A stretch of 57,018 bases of DNA from SFLA01 sp045595165 (GCA_045595165.1 JAZNZY010000026.1:1-57018), one strand, 5' to 3'; shown: positions 14,398 through 23,731, numbered from the stretch's first letter. Notes: generated by a model from the sequence alone, not told the origin. Numbers and translations are program-made.

Positions 14398-16698
14398 ATG
14401 AGAATTGCTTTTGCGGGCAATCCCAACAGCGGTAAAACCACAATGTATAACGCCCTTACCGGCAGAAACGAGAAGGTAGGAAACTGGGCAGGCGTTACCG
14501 TGGACAAAAAAGAAAGTCCCATCAAAAAGAGCTATTGCGGCAATGAGGATACTGTAATAGCCGTTGACCTTCCCGGCGCGTACTCTATGTCGCCTTTTAC
14601 TTCCGAGGAAAGCATCACCAGCGCTTACGTTAAGAACGAAAAGCCCGATGTTATCATCAATATCGTGGATGCTACCAACCTCAGCAGAAGCTTGTTTTTC
14701 ACCACACAGCTTCTCGAACTGGGTATTCCCGTTGTAGTGGCGCTTAATAAAAGAGATATTAACGAAAAGAAAGACACCAAAATAGACACTTCTGCTCTTT
14801 CAAAGGAATTGGGCTGTCCCGTAGTGCTTACTGTGTCCACCTCCGGCGGAAACAACGGTCTTGCCGAAGTGGTTAAGGCGGCGATCGAGCTTAAGGGCAA
14901 GGGGCAGAAAGCGCCATTCGTTCAGGAAGGCGTTGACCTTACCGATAAAAAGAGCGTTGAAGCAGGGGACAGAAGACGTTTTGAATACGTAAACAAGCTG
15001 GTTTCCAAGGTAGAAACCAGAAAAGTAAAGACCAAGGATAAGAATTTTCAGGATAAGATCGATTTCGTTCTTACAAGCTGGTGGGGCGGAATTCCCATAT
15101 TCTGTGTGGTAATGTTCCTGGTATTCCAGCTTTCCCAGGCTTGGGTAGGCCCCTGGATCGCAGAAGGATACGTTTTTGAAAAGGACGATTCTATCGCTGT
15201 TACATATAACGGCACCGATTACGAGCTGTTTAAGGAAGACGATCCCGATACGGATGCAGACGATGAAGGGCTTACCGGCACTTGGGTGCAGGACAGCACG
15301 TCTTTGCAGTTTGCCGAGGACGGCAAGCTTATCCTTGTCGCAGGCGGTGAAACCAAGAAAGGCGAGTACACCTTTGATGAGGAAGAAGGTCTTTCCGCAA
15401 CTATCGGCGGGGAAGAGCTTTCCGCAACCTTTGAATCCAATGATATTGAAATCCCCGGTCTTGTAACATATATCGAAATGTTCGGTGAATGGGTCGGCGG
15501 ACTTATGGAAAACGCAAATCCTCTTCTCACCTCTATTATCGTTGACGGTATCATTGGCGGCGTAGGCGCAGTTGTAGGCTTCCTGCCTCTGGTAATGGTT
15601 ATGTACTTCCTTATAGCCCTTCTTGAGGACTGCGGCTATATGGCGCGTGTTTCCGTCGTACTCGATCCTATCTTCAAAAAGGTAGGCCTTTCCGGTAAAT
15701 CCGTAATTCCCTTCGTTATCGGCACGGGATGTGCGATCCCCGGTGTTATGGCTTGCCGTACTATTCGTAACGAGCGAGAACGCAGAGCAACCGCAATGCT
15801 TACTCCCTTTATGCCCTGCGGCGCTAAGCTGCCCGTTATCGCTCTGTTTGCAGGTGCGTTCTTTGGTGAAGCTTCCTGGGTAGGTACTCTTATGTACTTT
15901 GCAGGTATCGTTATAATCTTCCTTTCCGCACTTCTCATCAATAAGATCACCGGTTACAAGCACAGAAAATCCTTCTTCATTATGGAGCTTCCCGAATATA
16001 AGGCGCCTTCCGTATGGAGAGCGACTGTGTCTATGTTCCAACGCGGCTGGTCTTATATCGTAAAAGCAGGTACTATCATTCTCGTTTGTAACTTTGCGGT
16101 ACAGCTTATGCAGTCCTTCAGCTGGAGCTTCGCTCCCGTTGAAAACGCATCCGATTCCATTCTTGCTTCCGTAGCAACTCCCTTTGCATATCTTTTCGCT
16201 CCCATCGTGGGTGTTGTTGCTTGGCAGTTGGCGGCAGCAGCTATCACCGGCTTTATTGCAAAAGAAAACGTTGTGGGTACTTTGGCAGTATGCTTTGTGG
16301 GGCTTGAAAACCTTATCGATACCGAAGAGCTTGCCCTTATGGAAGGTGCAGGCGCAGAGGTAGCGGGCATTATGGCTATTACCAAGGTTGCTGCTCTGGC
16401 ATACCTTATGTTCAACCTCTTTACTCCTCCTTGCTTTGCCGCTATCGGCGCAATGAATTCCGAGATTAAGAGCAGAAAATGGCTGTGGAGCGGTATTGCT
16501 CTCCAGCTCGCTGTGGGCTATTCCGTTGGATTCCTCGTATTCTTCTTCGGCACTCTCTTCACCGGCGGCTCCTTCGGTTCTGTCTGGATGCCTATCCTCG
16601 GCTGGGCTGTGGTTGCGGCGTTTGCGGTGGTGGTTACGGTTCTTATTGCAAAAGCCAACTCTAATATTAAGAAAGAATACGCTTTAAGCGCAAAATAA
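14398..16698 (+). CDS. feoB: FeoB ferrous iron transporter with an inserted extracytoplasmic beta domain
   Basis: GTP-gated Fe(II) uptake protein of the cytoplasmic membrane, 766 residues. The G domain has GNPNSGKTT (7-15), DLPG (about 57-60) and NKRD (about 116-119). Transmembrane Gate regions contain GYMARVSVVLDP with IPFVIGTGCAIPGVMACRTI, and later NLFTPPCFAAIGAM. Between the first membrane helix (about 233-252) and the amphipathic segment before GGVGAVVGFLP there is an extra block of about 100 residues (about 256-355). It is acidic and beta-rich: GTWVQDSTSLQFAEDGKLIL, GEYTFDEEEGLSATIGG. FeoB normally has only a short loop here. AGGAGGAG precedes the ATG. A Cys-rich partner gene follows. 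Confidence 0.95.
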   Translation: MRIAFAGNPNSGKTTMYNALTGRNEKVGNWAGVTVDKKESPIKKSYCGNEDTVIAVDLPGAYSMSPFTSEESITSAYVKNEKPDVIINIVDATNLSRSLFFTTQLLELGIPVVVALNKRDINEKKDTKIDTSALSKELGCPVVLTVSTSGGNNGLAEVVKAAIELKGKGQKAPFVQEGVDLTDKKSVEAGDRRRFEYVNKLVSKVETRKVKTKDKNFQDKIDFVLTSWWGGIPIFCVVMFLVFQLSQAWVGPWIAEGYVFEKDDSIAVTYNGTDYELFKEDDPDTDADDEGLTGTWVQDSTSLQFAEDGKLILVAGGETKKGEYTFDEEEGLSATIGGEELSATFESNDIEIPGLVTYIEMFGEWVGGLMENANPLLTSIIVDGIIGGVGAVVGFLPLVMVMYFLIALLEDCGYMARVSVVLDPIFKKVGLSGKSVIPFVIGTGCAIPGVMACRTIRNERERRATAMLTPFMPCGAKLPVIALFAGAFFGEASWVGTLMYFAGIVIIFLSALLINKITGYKHRKSFFIMELPEYKAPSVWRATVSMFQRGWSYIVKAGTIILVCNFAVQLMQSFSWSFAPVENASDSILASVATPFAYLFAPIVGVVAWQLAAAAITGFIAKENVVGTLAVCFVGLENLIDTEELALMEGAGAEVAGIMAITKVAALAYLMFNLFTPPCFAAIGAMNSEIKSRKWLWSGIALQLAVGYSVGFLVFFFGTLFTGGSFGSVWMPILGWAVVAAFAVVVTVLIAKANSNIKKEYALSAK

Positions 16699-16702
16699 TA
16701 AT

Positions 16703-16870
16703 ATGGAAAACTATATTGCAATAGGAGTTATACTCCTTATAGTCGGCGGTGCTGTATGGTACATTGTCCGCGCCAAGAAAAAAGGCAAAAAATGTATTGG
16801 CTGTCCCGAAAGCAGTTGTCCTTCCTCGGGCAAGTGCGGCGGTAATTGCAGCTGCTGCGGAAAAAAATAA
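16703..16870 (+). CDS. FeoB-associated Cys-rich membrane protein
   Basis: A 55-residue protein: one N-terminal membrane helix (YIAIGVILLIVGGAVWYIV), a Lys-rich linker, then seven cysteines in CIGCPESSC, KCGGNC and CC patterns. This matches the FeoB-associated Cys-rich membrane protein family found after feoB in Firmicutes, suggested to replace FeoC. It starts 4 nt after the feoB stop, so translational coupling is likely. The cysteines may bind metal or act as a redox switch. Confidence 0.88.
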   Translation: MENYIAIGVILLIVGGAVWYIVRAKKKGKKCIGCPESSCPSSGKCGGNCSCCGKK

Positions 16871-16878
16871 AATTTAAG

Positions 16879-16901
16879 GGCGGATATTCTCCGCCTTTTT
16901 A
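16879..16901 (+). terminator. Terminator of the feo operon
   Basis: GGCGGA (16879-16884) pairs with TCCGCC (16890-16895), followed by a T-rich tract. Confidence 0.8.
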
Positions 16902-16909
16902 TTTTTTAA

Positions 16910-16938
16910 TTGATATTACTTAAAAAATGTGTTATTAT
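16910..16938 (+). promoter_or_regulatory. Promoter of the LMW phosphatase gene
   Basis: TTGATA (16910-16915), 17 nt, TATTAT (16933-16938); ATG at 16961. Confidence 0.65.
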
Positions 16939-16960
16939 TAATCGGGAAGAGGTGTTTTAA

Positions 16961-17425
16961 ATGAAAAAGATAATGTTTGTGTGTCTTGGTAATATCTGTC
17001 GTTCTCCCATGGCGGAGTTCATCTTTAAGGATATGGTAAAAAAGGCGGGAAAAGAAAACGAATTTTTTATTTCCTCCTGCGCAACGAGCACTGATGAAAT
17101 TATCGGCGGTATCGGCAACCCCGTGTATCCTCCCGCAAAAAGAGAGCTTGCTTCACACGGCATTTCCTGCGAAGGCAAGCGGGCAGTACAGCTTAAATGG
17201 GAAGATTACGAAAATTACGATCTGTTTGTGGGTATGGACAGCAGTAATATCCGCAATATGAGTATTATCCTTAAAGGCGATAAGCAGGGAAAGATACGCA
17301 AGCTTATGGATTACACATCCCGCCGCGGCGATGTTGCCGACCCTTGGTTTACCGAAAGGTTTGATATTGCCTACCGCGATATTTACGATGGCTGCGAAGG
17401 GCTTTTAAAGGCGGTTACGAAATAA
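16961..17425 (+). CDS. Low-molecular-weight protein-tyrosine phosphatase
   Basis: A 154-residue cytosolic enzyme. The P-loop CLGNICRSPMAE is the C(X)5R active site (Cys about 8, Arg about 14). The general-acid Asp lies in VADPWFT near residue 126. Length is typical. Such enzymes remove phosphate from tyrosine- or arginine-phosphorylated proteins; specificity is not visible. GAGGTG precedes the ATG. The DUF2971 gene follows 21 nt later, probably in the same transcript. Confidence 0.93.
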   Translation: MKKIMFVCLGNICRSPMAEFIFKDMVKKAGKENEFFISSCATSTDEIIGGIGNPVYPPAKRELASHGISCEGKRAVQLKWEDYENYDLFVGMDSSNIRNMSIILKGDKQGKIRKLMDYTSRRGDVADPWFTERFDIAYRDIYDGCEGLLKAVTK

Positions 17426-17446
17426 TATTTTGTTTAAGGAGATATT

Positions 17447-18277
17447 ATGAACAGCAATCTTGTTTATTATTATTGCAACGTTTCCACAGCATTGGCGGTT
17501 CTCAGAGAAAAGGAAATATGGATGACAGATATCCGCAACCTCAACGATCTTAACGAGCTTACCGGCGTATATAATATGTTTTTCGGCTTGCTTGAGGAAT
17601 ATGATGCGGAGCGTGGACGTGCTCTTTTGCCCCTTTTTGATATCGCCCGCCAGCCGGGTGCCATACAGCTTTACGAGCGTCCCACAAAGGCTCATTCATA
17701 TTACGTGGCGTGCTTCAGTAAAAATCAGGATTCGGTGAGCCAGTGGGTGTCCTTTGCCGATGACGGACACGGGCTTGCTATCGGCTTTGATGAGGAACAG
17801 CTTATCGCCGCTTCGGAGGCGGAGGGCTTGGAATATCACGCCATTTCCTATGTGCGTGAGGACGATATAAAACAGCACATTCCCGATATATACGATCAGC
17901 TTGTAAACAGCGGATATAAAAGCGGCAGAGAGCTTATGGATGCTACTATGTGCCGTATAAAGGAGATATACGAATCCGGCGCATATTTCAAAACCCATCA
18001 TTACAGAAGCGAAAACGAAATGCGTGTTATTTACGAATATCCCCATCCTGTGAAAAATCTGCCGGTGGGCTGGGAGGTAAAGGGAATAAAGGCGTATGCG
18101 AAAAAGAATATGATCAACACCTGCGTGCCCCTTGCTTTCCCGGCATCTGCAATAAAAGCCATAATCACGGGCCCCAAGTACCAGAAGAACTTTTATGAAC
18201 TGGAGATGGCGCTTGAGGTGCTGGGATATAAGGTAAGCAATATAAGTATTCTCGAATCCACAAGTGGATATAGATAA
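17447..18277 (+). CDS. DUF2971 domain protein
   Basis: A 276-residue soluble protein with the DUF2971 pattern: VYYYCNVSTALAVLREKEIWMTD near the start (the FRALREKTLW-like motif), then NDLNELTGVY, ACFSKNQDSVSQWVSFADDGHGLAIGFD and HHYRSENEMRVIYEYP. Function of the family is unknown; members are often found near defence or stress genes. AAGGAGA precedes the ATG. No membrane segment is visible. Confidence 0.85.
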   Translation: MNSNLVYYYCNVSTALAVLREKEIWMTDIRNLNDLNELTGVYNMFFGLLEEYDAERGRALLPLFDIARQPGAIQLYERPTKAHSYYVACFSKNQDSVSQWVSFADDGHGLAIGFDEEQLIAASEAEGLEYHAISYVREDDIKQHIPDIYDQLVNSGYKSGRELMDATMCRIKEIYESGAYFKTHHYRSENEMRVIYEYPHPVKNLPVGWEVKGIKAYAKKNMINTCVPLAFPASAIKAIITGPKYQKNFYELEMALEVLGYKVSNISILESTSGYR

Positions 18278-18386
18278 ACAACCCATAAAATATACCGAAA
18301 ATATCAGATTTACTCTTTTATTTTATATTTATTTGTGTTATACTGATCCTTAAGATACCGTACTTTACTTTTTTAGGAGATATATT

Positions 18387-19664
18387 ATGGCAAACATCGA
18401 AACTACTTGCGTTCAGGGCGGCTATAGACCCGGTAACGGCGAACCCAGACAGATACCTATAGTTCAAAGCACCACCTTCAAATACAACACCGGTACGGAT
18501 ATGGGCAAGCTTTTTGATCTTGAAGCAAGCGGATATTTTTATTCCCGTCTGCAAAACCCCACTTGCGATACCGTAGCGGCAAAAATTTGCGCCCTTGAGG
18601 GCGGTACGGCGGCAATGCTCACCTCCTCCGGTCAGGCGGCGTCCTTTTTTGCAATTTTCAATATCGCTCAGGCAGGGGATCACGTTGTGTCCTCCTCCAG
18701 CATATATGGAGGTACCTTTAACCTTTTCAACGTTACAATGCGCAAAATGGGAATAGAGTTTACCTTTATTTCTCCCGATTGCACCGATGAAGAGCTGGAA
18801 GCCGCTTTCCGTCCCAACACCAAGGCTGTGTTCGGCGAAACCGTGGCAAACCCCGCGCTTACCGTTCTGGATATAGAGAAATTTGCTAAAGCGGCTCACG
18901 CCCACGGCTGTCCTCTTATTATAGACAATACCTTTGCAACTCCCGTAAACTGCCGTCCCTTTGAATGGGGCGCAGATATCGTTACCCATTCCACCACCAA
19001 GTATATGGACGGACACGGCTCCGCAGTAGGCGGCTGTATTGTTGACAGCGGTAAGTTTGATTGGACTGAGTATGCCGATAAATTCCCCGGTCTTTGCACT
19101 CCCGATGAAAGCTACCACGGCATTACTTATACAGAGCGATTCGGTATCGAAGGCGCATATATAACCAAAGCCACCGCACAGCTTATGCGTGACCTTGGTG
19201 CAACCCAATCTCCCCAGTCCGCATATTATCTTAACCTTGGCTTGGAAAGCCTGCATCTCCGTATGAAGCAGCATTGCAAAAATGCGCAGGCTATTGCAGA
19301 ATATTTGTCTGCCCACGAAAAGATCTCTTGGGTAAAATACTGCGGTCTTAAGGGCGATAAGGATTACGCCTTGGCGCAAAAATATATGCCCAACGGCTCT
19401 TGCGGCGTTGTAAGCTTCGGCGTTAAGGGCGGTAAGACTGCCGCAGAAAAGTTTATGGAAGCACTTACCATCGCGGCTATCGAAACCCACGTGGCAGACG
19501 CAAGAAGCTGCTGTCTGCACCCCGCAAGCACAACACACCGCCAGCTTTCCGATGAAGAGCTGGTAGCCTGCGGCGTAACTCCCGATCTTATCCGTCTTTC
19601 CTGCGGTATAGAGGGAACAGAAGACCTGATCGCGGATATCGCTCAGGCACTTGAAAAAATTTAA
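18387..19664 (+). CDS. metY: O-acetylhomoserine sulfhydrylase (MetY-type, PLP enzyme)
   Basis: A 425-residue Cys/Met-metabolism PLP enzyme that makes homocysteine from O-acetylhomoserine and sulfide. Seen: the cofactor-phosphate region SGQAASFFAIFN, SSSSIYGGTFNLF, the PLP-binding DNTFATPVNCRP, and the Schiff-base lysine in THSTTKYMDGHG (about residue 208). The length above 420 and the insertion after the lysine favour MetY over MetB/MetC. AGGAGA precedes the ATG. It is followed 12 nt later by metA, which makes its substrate. No SAM riboswitch or T-box is visible in the 109-nt leader. Confidence 0.93.
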   Translation: MANIETTCVQGGYRPGNGEPRQIPIVQSTTFKYNTGTDMGKLFDLEASGYFYSRLQNPTCDTVAAKICALEGGTAAMLTSSGQAASFFAIFNIAQAGDHVVSSSSIYGGTFNLFNVTMRKMGIEFTFISPDCTDEELEAAFRPNTKAVFGETVANPALTVLDIEKFAKAAHAHGCPLIIDNTFATPVNCRPFEWGADIVTHSTTKYMDGHGSAVGGCIVDSGKFDWTEYADKFPGLCTPDESYHGITYTERFGIEGAYITKATAQLMRDLGATQSPQSAYYLNLGLESLHLRMKQHCKNAQAIAEYLSAHEKISWVKYCGLKGDKDYALAQKYMPNGSCGVVSFGVKGGKTAAEKFMEALTIAAIETHVADARSCCLHPASTTHRQLSDEELVACGVTPDLIRLSCGIEGTEDLIADIAQALEKI

Positions 19665-19676
19665 AGGAAGTTTTTT

Positions 19677-20597
19677 ATGCCCATAAAAATACCCAACGAT
19701 CTGCCTGCGGTTAAAACGCTGGCGGATGAAAATATATTCGTAATGACAGAAACCCGCGCCATTACACAGGATATCCGCCCCTTAAAGCTTTTGGTGCTCA
19801 ATCTTATGCCCACCAAGATCGAAACGGAAACCCAGTTTTCCCGTCTGCTGGGTAACACTCCTTTGCAGATAGAGATGGAGCTTATCCATACCAAGACACA
19901 CCGTTCCAAAAACGTGGCGGACGAGCATCTGTTTTCCTTTTACAAAACCTTTGATGAGGTTAAGGACCGCACCTTCGACGGTATGATAATCACCGGTGCG
20001 CCCGTGGAAAAAATGGAGTTCGAGCAGGTGGATTATTGGCAGGAGCTTTGCGAAATAATGGAGTGGACCAAAACCAACGTCCATTCCACCCTTCACATTT
20101 GCTGGGGCGCGCAAGCAGGGCTTTATTATCATTACGGAATTGACAAGGTTCCCCTTGATAAAAAGCTGTTCGGTGTATACCCTCATATAGTGGATTACAA
20201 AAATTCCATTCTCTTCAGAGGGTTTGACGATATATTTATGGCGCCTCATTCCCGCCATACCACCGTGCCCAGAGAGAGCATAGAGGCGGTTCCCGAGCTT
20301 AAGATTCTCGCTTCCTCCGAGGAAGCGGGAGTATACGCTTTAAAGAACGAAAGCAGCAGTCAGGTATTCGTGTTCGGTCATTCGGAATACGACCCCGAAA
20401 CCTTGAAAAAAGAATACCTGCGTGATAAAAACGCGGGACTTCCCATAGAGATTCCCAAAAATTATTTTCCCGGGGATGACGATACAAAGCCTCCCGTGGT
20501 TACCTGGCGTTCCCATGCAAATCTGCTTTTCTGTAATTGGCTCAATTACTTTGTTTATCAGACAACTCCTTACGATATTTCAAAGATACACAAATAA
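19677..20597 (+). CDS. metAA: Homoserine O-acetyltransferase (MetA family)
   Basis: A 306-residue homoserine O-acyltransferase. The catalytic Cys lies in HICWGAQAG (about 142) and the His-Glu pair in FGHSEYD (about 235-237). In the acyl-specificity loop this protein reads GAPVEKM, with Glu where the E. coli succinyl-specific enzyme has Gly. Published work on the Bacillus enzyme links this Glu to acetyl-CoA use, so acetylation is predicted despite frequent annotation as succinyltransferase. This fits the adjacent MetY, which needs O-acetylhomoserine. Confidence 0.93.
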   Translation: MPIKIPNDLPAVKTLADENIFVMTETRAITQDIRPLKLLVLNLMPTKIETETQFSRLLGNTPLQIEMELIHTKTHRSKNVADEHLFSFYKTFDEVKDRTFDGMIITGAPVEKMEFEQVDYWQELCEIMEWTKTNVHSTLHICWGAQAGLYYHYGIDKVPLDKKLFGVYPHIVDYKNSILFRGFDDIFMAPHSRHTTVPRESIEAVPELKILASSEEAGVYALKNESSSQVFVFGHSEYDPETLKKEYLRDKNAGLPIEIPKNYFPGDDDTKPPVVTWRSHANLLFCNWLNYFVYQTTPYDISKIHK

Positions 20598-20612
20598 AAA
20601 GGAGCGCTTTTA

Positions 20613-21572
20613 ATGAAATTATTGGTTACCGGCGGCGCCGGATTTATCGGAAGCAATTTTATATTATATATGCTTGACCGATACCCCTGCGACCGAATCG
20701 TGTGCTTGGATAAGCTCACCTACGCCGGTAACCTTTTTTATTTGGAAAAGGCAAAAAACAACCCTCGCTTTTCCTTTGCGAAAGGGGATATATGCGATAA
20801 AGCTCTTGTAAAACAGCTTTTTGCAAAGGAAAAGTTCGATGCAGTGGTAAACTTTGCCGCCCAGTCCCACGTTGACCGTTCTATAATCTCTTCGGCGGAA
20901 TTTATAAGTACCAACGTTTACGGCGTTTCCGTTTTGCTGGATACCTGCTTGGAATACGGCGTAACCCGCTTTCACCAGATATCCACAGACGAGGTGTACG
21001 GGGAATCCTTAACCGATATTCCCTTCACGGAATCTTCGCCTCTTGACCCGGGCAACCCGTATTCCGCATCCAAAGCGGCGGCGGATATGCTGGTAATGTC
21101 TTATTTCCGCACCCACGGGCTTAACGTAACCATAACCCGAAGTACAAATAATTACGGACCTCATCAGCACACGGAAAAGCTTATTCCCCGCCTTATCACA
21201 AACGCTCTTTCAGGCGGTACTCTGCCTATCTACGGGGACGGAAGCAATATTCGGGATTGGCTTTACGTTACCGACCATTGCGCGGCGGTGGATGCGGTTG
21301 TACGCAAGGGCAAAGCAGGGAAAATATATAACGTGTGCGCCCGTAACGAGCGCACTAATCTGGAAATTGCCCGTCTGGTATGCGAAACCGTGGGAATCGG
21401 TGAGGAAAATATAGTCTTCGTGTCCGACCGTAAGGGACACGATAAACGCTATTTCGTTTCCGATGAAAAAATACGCACCCAGCTGGGCTGGAAAACCCAA
21501 ACCAATTTTGAAACGGGATTTTCAAGTACCGTAAAATGGTATAAAGGCTTATTAAAGGAGAAAACGTTATGA
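20613..21572 (+). CDS. rfbB: dTDP-glucose 4,6-dehydratase
   Basis: A short-chain dehydrogenase of 319 residues in the dTDP-rhamnose/sugar pathway. Seen: GGAGFIGSN (NAD binding, 7-15), FAAQSHVDRSI, STDEVYGE (catalytic Thr-Asp-Glu region), YSASKAAAD (Tyr and Lys of the active site) and NNYGPHQHTEKLIPR. It is a little shorter than the 340-350 typical of RfbB. AAAGGAG lies before the ATG. No rfbA, rfbC or rfbD lies beside it. The next gene overlaps by ATGA. Confidence 0.92.
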   Translation: MKLLVTGGAGFIGSNFILYMLDRYPCDRIVCLDKLTYAGNLFYLEKAKNNPRFSFAKGDICDKALVKQLFAKEKFDAVVNFAAQSHVDRSIISSAEFISTNVYGVSVLLDTCLEYGVTRFHQISTDEVYGESLTDIPFTESSPLDPGNPYSASKAAADMLVMSYFRTHGLNVTITRSTNNYGPHQHTEKLIPRLITNALSGGTLPIYGDGSNIRDWLYVTDHCAAVDAVVRKGKAGKIYNVCARNERTNLEIARLVCETVGIGEENIVFVSDRKGHDKRYFVSDEKIRTQLGWKTQTNFETGFSSTVKWYKGLLKEKTL

Positions 21573-22918
21573 ATATTCTTGTTATAAACGGAAGTCCCAA
21601 AGGGGAAAACAGTATCACTCTGCAGACGGTGAATTACTTAAAGCTGTTGTATCCCGACCACAGCTTTGAGGTCCTTCACGCGGGACAGCGTATAAAAGCG
21701 TTGGAGAGGGACTTTTCCCCTGCCAGAGCAGCTCTTGAAAAAGCGGATATACTGCTGTTTTCATACCCCGTATATACCTTTATCGCACCTTACCAGCTTC
21801 ACAGATTTATAGAAATGGTAAAGGAAAAGGGTATAGATCTGCAGGGTAAATTCGCCACACAGCTTTCCACCTCCAAGCATTTTTACGATATAACCGCCCA
21901 CGAATATATAAGAGAAAACTGCCTTGATATGGGGCTTAAATACATACGCGGTCTTTCTGCGGATATGGACGATCTTTTAACAAAGAAAGGTCAGAAGGAA
22001 GCCACCGATTTTATGGAATTCCTCCTGCACTCCGTGCAAAACGGACTTTACGAGGTTTCTTCCGGCAAAACATCTTCCTTTGTTTCCAAGCCCGTGTCCG
22101 TGCCCGAAACGGATAACACCGAAAAGGGCGGGGACGTTGTTATCGTTACCAATATGGAAGAGGGAGATACGCAGCTTAAGTCGATGATAGACCGTTTTTC
22201 CGCCGTTATGCCCCGAAAAACAAGGGTGGTAAATATAAGAGAATACCCCTTCAAGGGCGGATGCCTTGGCTGTTTTAACTGCGCGGTATCGGGCAAATGT
22301 ATTTATAAGGACGGATTTGACGATTTCCTGCGCAACGATCTGCAGACAGCGCAGGCTATGGTTATCGCCTTTACTGTAAAGGATCACTCTATGGGCGCGT
22401 CCTTCAAGCAGTATGATGACCGCCAGTTCTGTAACGGCCACCGCACCGTCACTATGGGAATGCCTATGGGGTATCTTATAAGCGGTGAATATTCTTCGGA
22501 ATTCAATCTGCGCACTATCGTGGAAGCCCGCGCTCAGGTGGGAAGCAACTTCCTTGCGGGAGTGGCAACGGACGAAATTGATCCGGATAAAGAGATAGAC
22601 CGCATGGCGGCTTCTCTGGAATACGCCCTTAATAATTCCTACGTACCTCCCCAGAATTTTTACGGCGTGGGCGGTATGAAGATATTCCGCGATCTCATCT
22701 GGCTTATGCAGGGTATGATGCGGGCGGATCACAAATTTTACAAAAAGCACGGTCAGTACGATTTCCCCCAGAAAAAGCGGGGAACAATGCTTAAGATGTA
22801 CGCCGTTGGCGCGTTGATATCTTCTCCCAAAATAAAAGCAAAAATGGGCAATAAAATGAACGAGGGTATGCTTATGCCCTATAATAAGGTTTTGGAAAAA
22901 GCTAAAAACCAAAAATAA
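21569..22918 (+). CDS. Tandem NAD(P)H-dependent FMN reductase-like flavoprotein
   Basis: A 449-residue protein made of two flavodoxin-like folds. The first starts MNILVINGSPKGENSIT (FMN-phosphate loop). It includes FSYPVYTFIAPYQLHRFIE. The second half has a GGCLGCFNCAVSGKCIYKD motif (four Cys, typical of iron-sulfur flavoproteins) and a reductase segment around MVIAFTVKDHSMGASFKQ. The ATG overlaps the rfbB stop (ATGA at 21569). Role in oxidoreduction is clear in outline, but the substrate is unknown, and the link to rfbB is only genomic. Confidence 0.8.
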   Translation: MNILVINGSPKGENSITLQTVNYLKLLYPDHSFEVLHAGQRIKALERDFSPARAALEKADILLFSYPVYTFIAPYQLHRFIEMVKEKGIDLQGKFATQLSTSKHFYDITAHEYIRENCLDMGLKYIRGLSADMDDLLTKKGQKEATDFMEFLLHSVQNGLYEVSSGKTSSFVSKPVSVPETDNTEKGGDVVIVTNMEEGDTQLKSMIDRFSAVMPRKTRVVNIREYPFKGGCLGCFNCAVSGKCIYKDGFDDFLRNDLQTAQAMVIAFTVKDHSMGASFKQYDDRQFCNGHRTVTMGMPMGYLISGEYSSEFNLRTIVEARAQVGSNFLAGVATDEIDPDKEIDRMAASLEYALNNSYVPPQNFYGVGGMKIFRDLIWLMQGMMRADHKFYKKHGQYDFPQKKRGTMLKMYAVGALISSPKIKAKMGNKMNEGMLMPYNKVLEKAKNQK

Positions 22919-22926
22919 AGTAATAA

Positions 22927-22948
22927 GCCCTGCGCTTTTGCGCAGGGC
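22927..22948. terminator. Hairpin between convergent genes
   Basis: GCCCTGCGC (22927-22935) pairs with GCGCAGGGC (22940-22948) around TTTT. No long T-tract, so it is a bidirectional block of moderate strength. Confidence 0.65.
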
Positions 22949-22954
22949 ATTGTA

Positions 22955-23731
22955 CTATTCTTTTTCTACTATAACGATCTCTATGCCTTGTTTATCGAAC
23001 TTGGCAAGGTCCTCTTCCAAGGCGTTCCAATCGGTTACAAGCATGTCCAGACGGTTGGCGGGGCAGATGCTTACAATGGATTCAAAACCTATCTTTTCGG
23101 TAGGGAACAGACCTATAGTTTGCTTTGAGCTGTCCATAACAGCGTTCCAAAAGCTAATGGCTTGGGATTTCTGTATGGAAAGCCCGAAATCCGCGCTTAT
23201 TGCGGCGGCGGTAAGAAAACATTTGTCAAATCGAAGCTTTTTGATAGTGTCGATTGCAAAGGCATCATAGCAGTTGCCTTTTCTGTCCATTTCACCGCCC
23301 AGCATAATAACGCTTATATTTTGCTTTTTTCTTAATTCTTCTGCGATTATTATAGAGTTGGTTACGGCACGTATCTTTAAGTTCTCGGGCAGGTCGCGTG
23401 CCATAAAATATCCCACGGTTGCGGAGGTTATGAATACCACATCATTGTTGCTTATCATGGATACTGCTTTTTTCGCGATGGCAACGTAGTTTTCTTTTTC
23501 CTCGCCGAAATCCCTGCAGGTGACGTTTTTCGGTTTTCCCGCCGCAACTTGACGAACAGGAATAGCACCGCCGTGTGTCCGTTTTAAAAGACCTTGCTCC
23601 TCCAGCAGGCGCAGATCCCTCTGGGCAGAGCCGTACCCAACGTTAAACTTGGTTTGTATATCTGTTACGGATATACTTCCCGTTTCAGCAAGTATATCCA
23701 GAATTGCTCTGTGACGTTCTTCTATAAACAT
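22955..23731 (-). CDS. DeoR/GlpR-family transcriptional regulator
   Basis: A 258-residue protein. N-terminal DeoR winged helix (MFIEERHRAILDILAETGSISVTDIQ is the family opening, here residues 1-26, followed by RDLRLLEEQGLLKRTHGGA). The C-terminal sugar-phosphate-sensor fold has NNDVVFITSATVGYFMARDL and VSICPANRLDMLVTDWN. Such regulators usually respond to phosphorylated sugars. No sugar gene is adjacent; the divergent neighbour is an AAA ATPase. Three ACGTTT-repeat operators lie over its own promoter, so it is probably autoregulated. Confidence 0.9.
   Translation of the reverse strand: MFIEERHRAILDILAETGSISVTDIQTKFNVGYGSAQRDLRLLEEQGLLKRTHGGAIPVRQVAAGKPKNVTCRDFGEEKENYVAIAKKAVSMISNNDVVFITSATVGYFMARDLPENLKIRAVTNSIIIAEELRKKQNISVIMLGGEMDRKGNCYDAFAIDTIKKLRFDKCFLTAAAISADFGLSIQKSQAISFWNAVMDSSKQTIGLFPTEKIGFESIVSICPANRLDMLVTDWNALEEDLAKFDKQGIEIVIVEKE

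Noticed and set aside
14800..16041. A 413-codon minus-strand frame opposite feoB
   Set aside because: Shadow of feoB; Cys/His-rich nonsense sequence without homology cues.
18278..18386. SAM riboswitch or T-box before metY
   Set aside because: The 109-nt leader is A/T-rich, with no kink-turn stem, T-box core sequence or terminator hairpin.
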